From: Zobellia alginiliquefaciens
GTDB lineage: Bacteria > Bacteroidota > Bacteroidia > Flavobacteriales > Flavobacteriaceae
Assembly (NCBI RefSeq): GCF_029323795.1
Contig: NZ_CP119758.1
Coordinates: 3,658,001-3,722,000 of the forward strand
Reading direction: 5' to 3'
DNA: 64,000 nucleotides
Under the pieces are notes generated by a model, which ran no database searches, was not told where the DNA came from, and worked only from the letters and a program-made list of their open reading frames with translations. Below, in pieces: positions 16,443 to 24,535 of the stretch; position 1 is the stretch's first letter, and the number at the start of each line of letters is the position of its first letter. The translations under genes were made by a program, and so were the position numbers.

Positions 16443-17678
16443 TTATTTTTTGGTATAGTGCCGGTCAATTTCACGTATAATATTGGGGTTGTACCATTCT
16501 TGTTTTGTACCTGTTTTTGTCTTAGCATTCAGGTAGCGTACTCTACAAAATTTAGGATTTTGTTTGAGTGTTTTTAAAAGGCTCCAAAATACAGGGTTAA
16601 CTTTAAAATCGAGGTATCTTTTTTTTAATGCAGGTACTAGGTGCTCTTTGCAACCCCAAATATAAGTCTTGGTAAAAGCATCCTCCTCATCCACTACAAC
16701 AGATATAGCATCTGGATCATCTGGGTTGATTTGCATTTTACTTTTAACGAATTTTGTTTCCAATCTCAGGCTAATACTATGTTGTGATATCGGGTCATGA
16801 GGAAAGCTATTTTCCTTTTTACCAATATATCTAAGTAAATTTTGATTTTGAATACTATCCTTATTCACGGAATAACTTTTAAGTTCGTGTGGATGAAAAA
16901 AGGACATTGGCATTACATAAAAGTTGTATTTACTTAAATCTTTTTGAAACCATTCTTTACACATTTCTAAATAACTTAAAAGACTTGCAGTACCAACTTC
17001 CAGAAGTTTTGTGTTTAAAATTGGACTTTCATTCCGAAAATGAATTGCGTTGTCTCTAAGTTCGACAAGAATAGAGAGGTTGGCTCTTAATGTTTCATCC
17101 AGATTGATTAAACTTAATGCTCTGCCAATAGTTATGGTTCTATAATTCCCTGATTTAGACTTAATGAAAACTCCGGCATTTTCTTTATGAGCAATATATA
17201 GTGATTCTATTTTTTCATCGTTATCTTTTAAAATTTTTGCTTTTAATAAAACCTCCCAAGCATTTACTAACAGAATAGAAAAAGTTTCTTCACGATAACC
17301 AAAATCGGGTTTATTATATATTTCAATAGCCGCCAAGGCGGCTTGCACACTTTTATCAAGTAGTGTATTTGATAATTTTAAGGTAGAATTTGCGGTTGAA
17401 TGTTTAACGGGGTTTGCATGCCTATATTTAGAGCTAACTCTTAGGGCATAATCATTTATGCTAATTCCAATAGTGTTTTGAGCTTTGAATAGACCATTGC
17501 TTTTTTTTACTATGAACTCTCCAAATTCATTGCGACTCAATTTTGCACGCAGGGAAGCACCTAAAGGGTAAGTGGAGGCATTTGCAAGCTCAAGGTCAGT
17601 GAATTCTATATCCTCTTTTTCCATTTCCTGTAGAAATTGAAGAGTTAGTTTTTGTTTCTCGTTATATTTAACTGCCAT
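16443..17678 (-). CDS. DUF3644 domain-containing protein with N-terminal winged-helix-like region
   Basis: 411 residues, cytoplasmic. The first ~90 look like a wHTH-type domain (LTLQFLQEMEKEDIEFTDLELANAS ... FIVKKSNGLFKAQ). The core matches DUF3644: LDKSVQAALAAIEIYNKPDF, then ETFSILLVNAWEVLLKAKIL and a NASILVELRDNAIHF-like segment (LSILVELRDNAIHFRN), similar in layout to HEPN-like helical domains. A C-terminal part ends RYLNAKTKTGTKQEWYNPNIIREI. DUF3644 genes are typical of variable islands and some defence loci, with no known activity. It stands as a single gene downstream of the two-gene unit at 17.8-19.2 kb. Confidence 0.75.
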   Translation of the reverse strand: MAVKYNEKQKLTLQFLQEMEKEDIEFTDLELANASTYPLGASLRAKLSRNEFGEFIVKKSNGLFKAQNTIGISINDYALRVSSKYRHANPVKHSTANSTLKLSNTLLDKSVQAALAAIEIYNKPDFGYREETFSILLVNAWEVLLKAKILKDNDEKIESLYIAHKENAGVFIKSKSGNYRTITIGRALSLINLDETLRANLSILVELRDNAIHFRNESPILNTKLLEVGTASLLSYLEMCKEWFQKDLSKYNFYVMPMSFFHPHELKSYSVNKDSIQNQNLLRYIGKKENSFPHDPISQHSISLRLETKFVKSKMQINPDDPDAISVVVDEEDAFTKTYIWGCKEHLVPALKKRYLDFKVNPVFWSLLKTLKQNPKFCRVRYLNAKTKTGTKQEWYNPNIIREIDRHYTKK

Positions 17679-17763
17679 GTTTAATGTATTCGTTAAATTT
17701 TATAAATTACGCTATGAATTATTTATATGTTTTTCTCTGCAATTCTTTGTTTTAGTGCGTTTT

Positions 17764-18369
17764 TTATTTAATCGGGAATCCAAAAGTATTAGCAATTTCA
17801 TCATCATTATCCAGCTTGTCTTTTCTGCGTTCAAGACGAGCCTTAATAGATGGTTCTAATTTTAAGTTAAAATCAGTAATATCTTGCGCTAGGAATTCTA
17901 AATACTTTTTAATAGTTCCCAAATTATTATCGAAATCTACTTTTATTCGTGTGGCATCTTGTCCAACAGGAACTTCATAAACAACTTTTAGTTCATCAGA
18001 TTCTATGATTCCATAGGGTAGAACAGATGTAAAAGATGAAGGAAAAATTCCAAACATCGTTGAATCTCCTGTAAATGGTATTATTAAAGTATATTTAGTT
18101 CCATCTACCGATGTATTTCTTCCATAACTTTCTCTCCTAGAATGCCTTATTTTAGTGTCTGATGGTTTGTTTTGATAAATAGCTTCCTCTTTAATTTCGG
18201 GAAGCTCAATTTTAAATTCTTCTACTAATTGCTCTGTAAGATTTTCAATTGTGTTGTTGTCAAATTTAGACTTGTCATAATTATTGATTCGATTTTCTAT
18301 CGCTTTCGCTAATGAATTTGCTAAATCATAAAATTTTATGTTTTTGAAAAGGTGTTTCATATTATTCAA
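17764..18369 (-). CDS. Hypothetical protein, second gene of an overlapping pair
   Basis: 201 residues, cytoplasmic. After a helical N-terminus comes a beta-rich segment (YTLIIPFTGDSTMFGIFPSSF and ELKVVYEVPVGQDATRIK), then a helical C-terminus ending LEPSIKARLERRKDKLDND and TFGFPIK. This arrangement, strand-rich core plus a terminal RR-K-L / GFP-K tail, recurs in unassigned island proteins; I cannot name a family. Its start overlaps the end of the 269-residue gene by 8 bp, so the two are translationally coupled. Confidence 0.65.
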   Translation of the reverse strand: MNNMKHLFKNIKFYDLANSLAKAIENRINNYDKSKFDNNTIENLTEQLVEEFKIELPEIKEEAIYQNKPSDTKIRHSRRESYGRNTSVDGTKYTLIIPFTGDSTMFGIFPSSFTSVLPYGIIESDELKVVYEVPVGQDATRIKVDFDNNLGTIKKYLEFLAQDITDFNLKLEPSIKARLERRKDKLDNDDEIANTFGFPIK

Positions 18370-19171
18370 TTTTTGTTACAACTTCTTCCATTGTATAGTG
18401 GACGAAGCTTTGTCCTAGTTCAGTTAATTCATAAGGCTCTAAATTATCAAAAGCTGACTTCAAAGTTGAAGATTTAGAACGTCTAGTAGATTTTTTTATA
18501 AAATTACCAGCGTAATCTGTAGCTCGTTCTTGTCTTATAATTCCATCCATACTTAAGTCTCTAATCAGACGCTTAAATAAGTCTGCTTCTAAAGAGTTTT
18601 CTGCAGGAAGAGTGCCATTTAAGTTGTCCCAAATTTGACCTCTTGTTATTCCACGATTTTTGTAGATTTCTCTTATTACCATAAAATGTGTTTCGTGATA
18701 TCTAGAAATCCACTCTATAAAAAGTTGGATTAAGTCATCTGTTGATAGATTTATCGCACTAGCATTTGTCAGTAATTTTCTTAAATATTCTTTCTTTTCA
18801 AATGTTTCAGCGTTATCCCATTCTTTAAACCCTTTTCTGACTAAAGCTAAATATTCTTCGCTTTCCATTCTTTCTTGAACTTCTTCTCCAGCGTTGTCTA
18901 AAGTTTCTTGAATTTGGTAAATCGTATAATACAATTCTTCGATTTTCCTATGATGTTCTTCTAGCCAAATTCTTTGCAAGTCATTAATTTTTCCTTGTTC
19001 TTTTTCTGCGTGTAGAGCCGAACTTGCAGCAATTACACCGCCAACCCAAGGAATACTGCTCAAAGCTGAAACCACAAATCGTCCAGTTCGATTTTTCTTT
19101 CCTTTTCCATCTATTTTAGAAAGTTCGTTTTTAACTTTCTCTATTGCTTCTACTTTAGTTAGTTTGTTCAT
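18362..19171 (-). CDS. Hypothetical protein with glycine-rich hydrophobic segment, first gene of an overlapping pair
   Basis: 269 residues. Residues ~30-52 form a hydrophobic, Gly/Ser-rich segment (FVVSALSSIPWVGGVIAASS) that could insert in a membrane, followed by a long amphipathic helical region (LQRIWLEEHHRKIEELYYTIYQIQETLDN), and a C-terminal region resembling a winged helix (VIREIYKNRGITRGQIWDNL ... LIRDLSMDGIIRQ ... YELTELGQSFVHYTME). A membrane-active effector with a regulatory wHTH-like module is one reading. No family is recognised. It overlaps the downstream gene by 8 bp. Confidence 0.65.
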   Translation of the reverse strand: MNKLTKVEAIEKVKNELSKIDGKGKKNRTGRFVVSALSSIPWVGGVIAASSALHAEKEQGKINDLQRIWLEEHHRKIEELYYTIYQIQETLDNAGEEVQERMESEEYLALVRKGFKEWDNAETFEKKEYLRKLLTNASAINLSTDDLIQLFIEWISRYHETHFMVIREIYKNRGITRGQIWDNLNGTLPAENSLEADLFKRLIRDLSMDGIIRQERATDYAGNFIKKSTRRSKSSTLKSAFDNLEPYELTELGQSFVHYTMEEVVTKIE

Positions 19172-19567
19172 TACTCGAATATTTCTTCAAATGCACTACA
19201 ATATCGTATAAAGCAACTACTCACTCTATATCTTTAATTTTTATGTGAAAACACGCAGGTTGCTTTATCCACAAATGAGTTTCTCCTATAGATTCACTCC
19301 TTAAATATCACACTAAAAATCAAAATATGTTTACAGAAATCCGTAAGTAGCGTGTAAGAATTACACTATTCGTTTAAGTGTAGAAATTTATCGTCAAAAG
19401 GTGGGTTCTGGAACGGTTTTTATAAATCGAATTTTTCTTAAGCCTTCTAACAAAAGAAGTTATGAAGAGTAGGGAACAAAAAAATGCCACTTTAGAGCGC
19501 GTTCGTTCTAAAGTGGCAAATGGGCCTCCGTACCAAAGATTAGGAGGCGCAGATAGCATATAACCGG
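19172..19567. other. Intergenic region with one terminator
   Basis: About 400 bp. It holds the terminator of the lipoprotein gene at 19568 and otherwise nothing recognised; a 61-codon minus-strand frame at 19374-19559 runs through the terminator hairpin and is discarded. Confidence 0.5.
19475..19517 (-). terminator. Intrinsic terminator of the 19568-20092 gene
   Basis: GCCACTTTAGA (19486-19496) and TCTAAAGTGGC (19507-19517) form a perfect 11-bp stem with a 10-base loop. Read on the minus strand the hairpin is followed by ATTTTTTTGTT, a classic U-tract. Confidence 0.9.
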
Positions 19568-20092
19568 TTATAACTCGGTAAGCGTATAGGTAAAGGTTAC
19601 GTTGGCCTGTATGGTTTTACCTTCGGCATCCGCAATATTAAAAGTTTCCGTAAAAGAGAAAGCGGTAGCATCATCTTTAAAGTTCAACGGAATATTGCTC
19701 ACGCTACAAGAGCCGGTTAAAGACAATAGGTCTTCCGTAAGTTGCCAGGTACCGCCAAGGGTAACCTCGTTATCGCAATTTTCGGCATTTTGGCTTTGTA
19801 GGTATAGATAGGTACGGTTGGCGCCAAAGGAATACCTGGCATCCTTTTGGCAATCTTCGTACTGTGCAAAAAGGTCCATAGAGGGGTTGTCCGTTTGGTC
19901 ATTGGTCAGGTCTACTTCGGTATCGGCCGTCATAGCGGTCAGCACCCAATCACCAGGCAGTTTTTCTTCATTTGTGGTCAAAGCGCCGGTAAAATCCTCA
20001 GGGCAGTCAATACTATTATCCGTAGAATCACAGGCTAAAAACAATCCGTTGCAAAGAACAGCGGTCAATACAAAAATAAGTTTTCTTCTCAT
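19568..20092 (-). CDS. Lipocalin-like lipoprotein
   Basis: 174 residues; signal peptide ends at lipobox LFLAC. The mature domain follows the Bacteroidota lipocalin-like plan: an N-terminal Cys-containing linker (SIDCPEDFTG), LPGDWVLTAMTADTEVDL, a DCQKDARYSFGANRTYLYL strand pair, and GGTWQLTEDLLSLTG, ending in alternating strands (ANVTFTYTL). Several cysteines may form disulfides. These proteins probably bind small hydrophobic ligands at the cell surface; no ligand can be predicted. It is monocistronic with a strong terminator. Confidence 0.75.
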   Translation of the reverse strand: MRRKLIFVLTAVLCNGLFLACDSTDNSIDCPEDFTGALTTNEEKLPGDWVLTAMTADTEVDLTNDQTDNPSMDLFAQYEDCQKDARYSFGANRTYLYLQSQNAENCDNEVTLGGTWQLTEDLLSLTGSCSVSNIPLNFKDDATAFSFTETFNIADAEGKTIQANVTFTYTLTEL

Positions 20093-20311
20093 TTCAATAG
20101 TTTAGATTATAGGTTTAATAGCTAGATGTAAAGGAGTTAAAAAGGTTGCGAAGAGAGGTGTTAAAAGTGGCATGCCACCACCGCATAGGGTTGGTGGGAA
20201 TTTAAAAGAAGATGCAAACAAGGTTTTTATCTTTCTAAGTAGTAGGTTTATATAGTTTTAAAAAAAGAACTTTACTTTAGTAGTTGAGACTTATGATTTA
20301 ACGTACCTGCC

Positions 20312-21412
20312 ATGAAAACGGGCCTATCACCTAAAACAAGACGGAATATTAGCCGCATCATTCCTTTTGGTGTCATTTGGCTCCTTGTGGGGTGGATAAT
20401 TCTGTTTACCCAAGAAGTGGCAAGCGGTAGTCAGACATCTAACCCCAATGCTACCATTCACCTTACTTTAGAGGTGTTTGTGTTTGCCAGTATTTCCGTG
20501 CTATTATTGGGTTTGTTGGTGGGGTTTATAGAAATTTTCTGGTTGAAAAATATTTTTAACAATCGGAGTTTGGCCAAGGAAATTGCTTCTAAAATGGGAT
20601 TCTATATCCTCTTTTTTTTGGGGGTAATGATAGTGCTCTATCCTATAGCGGCCAGTATTGAGTTGGACGTTTCCCCACTGGATTCAATGGTTTGGGAAAA
20701 GTTTACCGAATGGCTTACGGGAATGGATTTTATAAGCACCTTGGTTACTTTGGGGTTCAGCTTGTTTCTTTCGCTCTTCTATTCGGAAATCAGTGAGAAC
20801 CTTGGCTATGGCGTACTGACCAATTTTTTCACCGGAAAATACCATATACCGGTGGAGGAAAAACGCATTTTTATGTTTTTGGATATGAAGTCTTCCACAA
20901 CCATAGCAGAAAATCTGGGACACATTTCCTATTTTGAATTGCTTAAAACCTACTACTCGGATTTCTCGGATGCCATTATAAATAACTACGGAGAGGTCTA
21001 CCAATACATTGGCGATGAGATTGTAATTTCTTGGACCTACGAAAACGGAATAAAGAACAACCATTGCATCAACTGCTTTTTTGCCATGAAAGACAGCCTA
21101 GCAAAAAAAGCGGAAGCCTACCAAACTAAATTTGGAGTGGCTCCCACTTTTAAAGCAGGTCTGCATTATGGAAAGGTAACTACCGGAGAAATTGGGGCAC
21201 TCAAAAAAGAGATTATTTTTACCGGAGATGTGCTTAATACTACGGCACGTATTCAAGGGTTGTGCAATAGTTACCAAGTAGATTTTATTGTTTCTCAAGA
21301 GCTGGTCAGCCAACTAAACCTAAAATACGACTTTGTAACTACGGCTTTGGGCACGACCCAATTACGGGGTAAAGAAGAAACCGTAGAACTGGTGACGATT
21401 GCCCGTGCCTAG
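20312..21412 (+). CDS. Membrane-bound class III adenylate/guanylate cyclase
   Basis: 366 residues. Four hydrophobic helices occupy roughly residues 15-165 (e.g. IIPFGVIWLLVGWIILF). The C-terminal ~190 residues form a class III cyclase domain: first metal Asp in FMFLDMKSSTTIAE, second in YQYIGDEIVISW, and the dimer-interface stretch FKAGLHYGKVTTGEIG ... FTGDVLNTTARIQ. It would make cAMP or cGMP from cytosolic NTP; the substrate-specifying residues cannot be judged with certainty. Its stop codon overlaps the stop of the convergent downstream gene. A weak -7 like element TACTTTAG lies at about 20272-20279. Confidence 0.88.
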   Translation: MKTGLSPKTRRNISRIIPFGVIWLLVGWIILFTQEVASGSQTSNPNATIHLTLEVFVFASISVLLLGLLVGFIEIFWLKNIFNNRSLAKEIASKMGFYILFFLGVMIVLYPIAASIELDVSPLDSMVWEKFTEWLTGMDFISTLVTLGFSLFLSLFYSEISENLGYGVLTNFFTGKYHIPVEEKRIFMFLDMKSSTTIAENLGHISYFELLKTYYSDFSDAIINNYGEVYQYIGDEIVISWTYENGIKNNHCINCFFAMKDSLAKKAEAYQTKFGVAPTFKAGLHYGKVTTGEIGALKKEIIFTGDVLNTTARIQGLCNSYQVDFIVSQELVSQLNLKYDFVTTALGTTQLRGKEETVELVTIARA

Positions 21413-22068
21413 TTCTCAAATTCCTCAATTTGTTTTAATGATGTTAGGGCCTGTTGCGTTTTGGTTCCTGTAACCCAAGAGATGATGGTTCGCACCCATT
21501 TTAGGTGTAAGTTTTTAAAACTCAGTTTGTTCAAAAACCATAGTAAAGGAAAAATCAATACTCCGTTAATAATCAGGTACCGCTGTACAAAGTCCGGGTC
21601 TAAATGTACATAGAGGTCCGTATCTAGAAAAACATCAATAGCCACCAGGGAATACGCCCACCAGACCGGCCCCGAGAGAAAAAGAAGCTTTACGAACAAG
21701 AGCACATGAGCATTGACCCTTTCTATTTTTTTCCGAATTTCAACAACAGGTTTTGAGTAATCTATTTGATTTAAAAGCGTTACTTGGCCTATACTGCCAA
21801 TAAGGGCTATAAGGGTAAATACAAAAAGAATACCACCGCTAACGGCTAAATGAGTGCTGAACCAATGGTTTGCAATGTACGAGCCTAAAAACAGTAATAG
21901 GGCAGAAAATGTGACTACTTCTATGCTTCTAAAAATTAATACGGTTTGGGTCTTTTTCTTTGTTTTTTGCAAGTTTATTTTTTGAATTGAGGCGCTATTT
22001 AAGCTTAATATACGGTCTAGTTTTGCGTCGTAAGCAGATAGGATTTCATTGAGTTCATTCGGTTTCAT
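21409..22068 (-). CDS. Membrane protein, likely anti-sigma or sensor partner of the ECF sigma factor
   Basis: 219 residues. A cytoplasmic N-terminus (MKPNELNEILSAYDAKLDRILSLNSAS) precedes four hydrophobic segments, e.g. TVLIFRSIEVVTFSALLLF and FVKLLFLSGPVWWAYSLVAI. Its start lies inside the end of the sigma-factor gene (14-bp overlap), an arrangement typical of ECF sigma / anti-sigma pairs. The N-terminal stretch is short for a classic anti-sigma domain. The role is inferred from gene order. Confidence 0.65.
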   Translation of the reverse strand: MKPNELNEILSAYDAKLDRILSLNSASIQKINLQKTKKKTQTVLIFRSIEVVTFSALLLFLGSYIANHWFSTHLAVSGGILFVFTLIALIGSIGQVTLLNQIDYSKPVVEIRKKIERVNAHVLLFVKLLFLSGPVWWAYSLVAIDVFLDTDLYVHLDPDFVQRYLIINGVLIFPLLWFLNKLSFKNLHLKWVRTIISWVTGTKTQQALTSLKQIEEFEN

Positions 22069-22582
22069 AATTCAGATTTTTTAAAAATTCGTTTTTTAAT
22101 TTAAGTTTTATGCGACCTATTTTTGTCGCTACGTTTGTTTTGCTAATCCCTAGTATTTCGGCAATTTCACTATGGCTTTTCTCTTCTAGGTATAGCAGCA
22201 TTAAGGCTTTGTTCAGCTCATTCAACGATTGAATAAAATGCTGTAACATTTCAACCTTTTTGTTCATTTGCTCCCGGTGCTCCGTTTCTTCTGTCCTAAG
22301 ATGAAAAATAGTGGCGTTGTCAAAAGAGTCCGTTTTAGTGTGCCACTTCTTCTCTTTTCTATAGTAGGAGATGGCCGTATTCAGTGCAATGCGATACATC
22401 CAGGTGCTATATTTAAATTCCGGATTGTATTTGTCAAAGGCGTCCCACAATTGAATAATAATTTCTTGTTCAAGGTCTTTTCGGTCCGCTGGGTTGGCAC
22501 AATACGAGTTCACAATTTTATAGATGATTTTTTTGTGCTCATCTATTAAACCTATGAATCGCTCTTTTTTAGTCGTCTGCAT
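22055..22582 (-). CDS. ECF-type RNA polymerase sigma factor
   Basis: About 175 residues from the start at 22582 (MQTTKKERFIGLID); the frame extends to 22618. Region 2 is clear (DRKDLEQEIIIQLWDAFDKY, then FKYSTWMYRIALNTAISYYRK), and region 4 carries the helix-turn-helix LEEKSHSEIAEILGISKTNVATKIGRIKLKLK. It would direct polymerase to a dedicated promoter set in response to a signal held by the membrane protein encoded by the overlapping gene. No FecR or SusCD is adjacent, so it does not look like a PUL-type sigma. Confidence 0.88.
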   Translation of the reverse strand: MQTTKKERFIGLIDEHKKIIYKIVNSYCANPADRKDLEQEIIIQLWDAFDKYNPEFKYSTWMYRIALNTAISYYRKEKKWHTKTDSFDNATIFHLRTEETEHREQMNKKVEMLQHFIQSLNELNKALMLLYLEEKSHSEIAEILGISKTNVATKIGRIKLKLKNEFLKNLNYETE

Positions 22583-22824
22583 CTTGGTTCTTAAATGATT
22601 GTCTTGTGCTTTCCACATTCATAGGTAAATAGCTACTACAAAATATGGGTTTTGTGCTTTTGGATACTACATGTTTCATGATGGTTTCGTTTTATGATTG
22701 TTTACTATATTATTCGCATCCACTTGAAATATATCACACTTTTATGAATATTTTTTTTATAGTTTGTTGGACGCCTGTAAATTAGGATAGCTAAAATGGA
22801 TAGAAGTTAGAGGTGTAGAATTTC

Positions 22825-23171
22825 GTGAAGAGCCCTTTCTGTGGTTGTTTTAGACTTCCTTTTCTCAACACCGGAAAAGATGGGCATGCGTATTTTTAGG
22901 ATGGAATTACCCAAATGATTAAAAATCGACTTTACTAAAATTGAAGATTTAGAAGTAACGGCACGCGTCTCTTCTTGTTATAAAAACCGACCATTGGAGT
23001 CCCGGCATATTAGGAACGAGATTTGAGTAAAAACGCTTTAGAAGGTAGTGTGCGCTATATGAAAGAAAGGATTGGTATAATGCGCTGCGCATTGGAACCG
23101 ATAATGGTTTTCATATGTGGTCTAAAAATTTTGACCGTAACCTTACCTATATTTTTGTGTTACAAGGCTAA
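22825..23171 (+). pseudogene. Decayed fragment of a FlgO/TolB-like domain protein (adenylate-cyclase/TPR regulator family)
   Basis: Three reading frames joined in order give a recognisable domain: RLPFLN...GHAYF-stop-DGITQMI, then LTKIEDLEVTARVSS...YKNRP, then NALEGSVRYMKERI, then WYNALRIGTDNGFHMWSKNF and DRNLTYIFVLQ before a stop at 23169. These match the family pattern IAVLPF...YFSDGITEEI...L.VTSRTSS...LEGSVR...FHLWSE.YDR.L.DIF.IQ. A nonsense codon at 22897 and about three single-base frameshifts break it, and both ends are missing. Clear degenerate gene remnant. Confidence 0.75.
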
Positions 23172-23202
23172 ATAAGCTTGCTGATCGCGAAAAAAATTGA
23201 AT

Positions 23203-24087
23203 TTAATGTTTCTTCCCCTTAAATAAACGGATGATTTTCTTTACGCCCATAACCAGCAGGAGCACCACAAAGCCCACTATAAGTCCCACTAAAAATTCTT
23301 TTACAATATCCGGAAGTTGGTGTAAAAAGTCATGGAAGAAATGAATGTTGTGTGCAAAAATACCACCGGCTACCAATAGCAGTGCAATGGTACCTATTAT
23401 GGATAAACTCTTAATAACCCAAGGTAGGGCACTCACTAGCAGTCTACCTACTTTGTCAGAAAAGCTATTCTCTTCCTCATTAAGGTTGATAAGTCTTAAA
23501 CCAAATTCATCCATACGCACAATAAGGGCAACAATACCGTAAACTCCCACCGTAGCAATGAGAGCAATTAACGACACCACGGGTATCTGTATAGAAAGTG
23601 GTTCTGCGGCAACGGCGCCTAAAGCTATAATTATAATTTCTACCGAAAGAATAAAGTCCGTTACAATAGCGGCCTTAACACGTTCCTTTTCCAAAGCAAG
23701 AATATCCGCTTCCGTCATTTCAGCACTTACGGTGTTGTGGGAAGCATCATCGTGCGGCACAAAGATTTCATATATTTTTTCTGCTCCTTCATAGGCCAAA
23801 TAGAGTCCACCTAAAATTAAGGCCACGGTAATAGCCGCAGGCAGAAAAGCACTGAGTAAAAAGGCAACGGGAAGAATAATCAGCTTGTTTATCATAGAAC
23901 CCTTGGAGATGGCCCAGAGCACGGGAATCTCCCGCTCGGACATAAACCCAGAGGCTTTCTCCGCATTTACGGCTAAATCATCGCCCAGAATACCAGCCGT
24001 TTTTTTAGCGGTAATTTTACTCATAGCGGCCACATCATCCATTAGGGTGGCAATATCATCTAGTAACGCAAAAAATCCGGAGGCCAT
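23203..24087 (-). CDS. DUF808 / YedI family inner-membrane protein
   Basis: 294 residues, start MASGFFALLDDIATLMDDVAAMSK, followed by KKTAGILGDDLAVNAEKASGF, both signatures of DUF808 (E. coli YedI). Six or seven hydrophobic helices follow (AVFLLSAFLPAAITVALILGGLYLAYEG-type segments, then YLIVGLVVLL-type near the end). The family is a multi-pass inner membrane protein without known substrate. It is next to a small DUF5670-like membrane protein on the same strand (18 bp upstream), and the pair may be stress-linked. Confidence 0.88.
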   Translation of the reverse strand: MASGFFALLDDIATLMDDVAAMSKITAKKTAGILGDDLAVNAEKASGFMSEREIPVLWAISKGSMINKLIILPVAFLLSAFLPAAITVALILGGLYLAYEGAEKIYEIFVPHDDASHNTVSAEMTEADILALEKERVKAAIVTDFILSVEIIIIALGAVAAEPLSIQIPVVSLIALIATVGVYGIVALIVRMDEFGLRLINLNEEENSFSDKVGRLLVSALPWVIKSLSIIGTIALLLVAGGIFAHNIHFFHDFLHQLPDIVKEFLVGLIVGFVVLLLVMGVKKIIRLFKGKKH

Positions 24088-24105
24088 AGGAAAAAGTACT
24101 TTTAG

Positions 24106-24267
24106 TTAGTGTTTGTTCTTTTGTACGGTAAACCAATTATAGATTAGTAAGAGTACTGCCACCACCAATAACAGGTGAATGAGGCCTCCTAAAATCTTAA
24201 AGATCAAAAATCCTAAAATCCATCCAATAATCAATAGTATTATTAGAGTATATGTGAGATATTTCAT
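24106..24267 (-). CDS. Small lmo0937/DUF5670-like membrane protein (53 aa)
   Basis: 53 codons from ATG at 24265-24267 to TAA at 24106-24108. The peptide has two hydrophobic helices (LIILLIIGWILGFLIF and LIHLLLVVAVLLLIYNW) around a GG turn, with the GGLIHxLLVVAxxxLI pattern that marks the lmo0937 / DUF5670 family. These are stress-induced small membrane proteins of unknown function. It ends 18 bp before the DUF808 gene, so they likely form one transcript. Confidence 0.7.
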   Translation of the reverse strand: MKYLTYTLIILLIIGWILGFLIFKILGGLIHLLLVVAVLLLIYNWFTVQKNKH

Positions 24268-24535
24268 AATTCGTATTTATTTTAAGGTGTTCCTATGGTA
24301 TTACAGAAATTTTATACATAAATCCTACCACATCTAGGCAGATGTGGAACGGTACTATTCTTTTATTTAGCCCAAGTTAAGGGTAGGTTTTGAGCCGGGT
24401 AGTCCTTATCCGTTCCATTTTTGATGGAAAGCGTACAACTAAAACCTAAAAGGGTAATACGGAAAAACTGCCCAAGATATTTAGAAGGTCTATATACCAT
24501 TGAGCAGCCTTATGAGCTTTAAAACCTGCGTATTT

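Noticed and set aside
19374-19559. 61-codon minus-strand frame
   Set aside because: Overlaps the perfect terminator hairpin at 19475-19517 and has no recognisable features.
24328-24347. Inverted repeat CCACATC/GATGTGG downstream of the GH13 gene
   Set aside because: No T-tract in either direction, and a single copy; too weak to call a terminator or operator.
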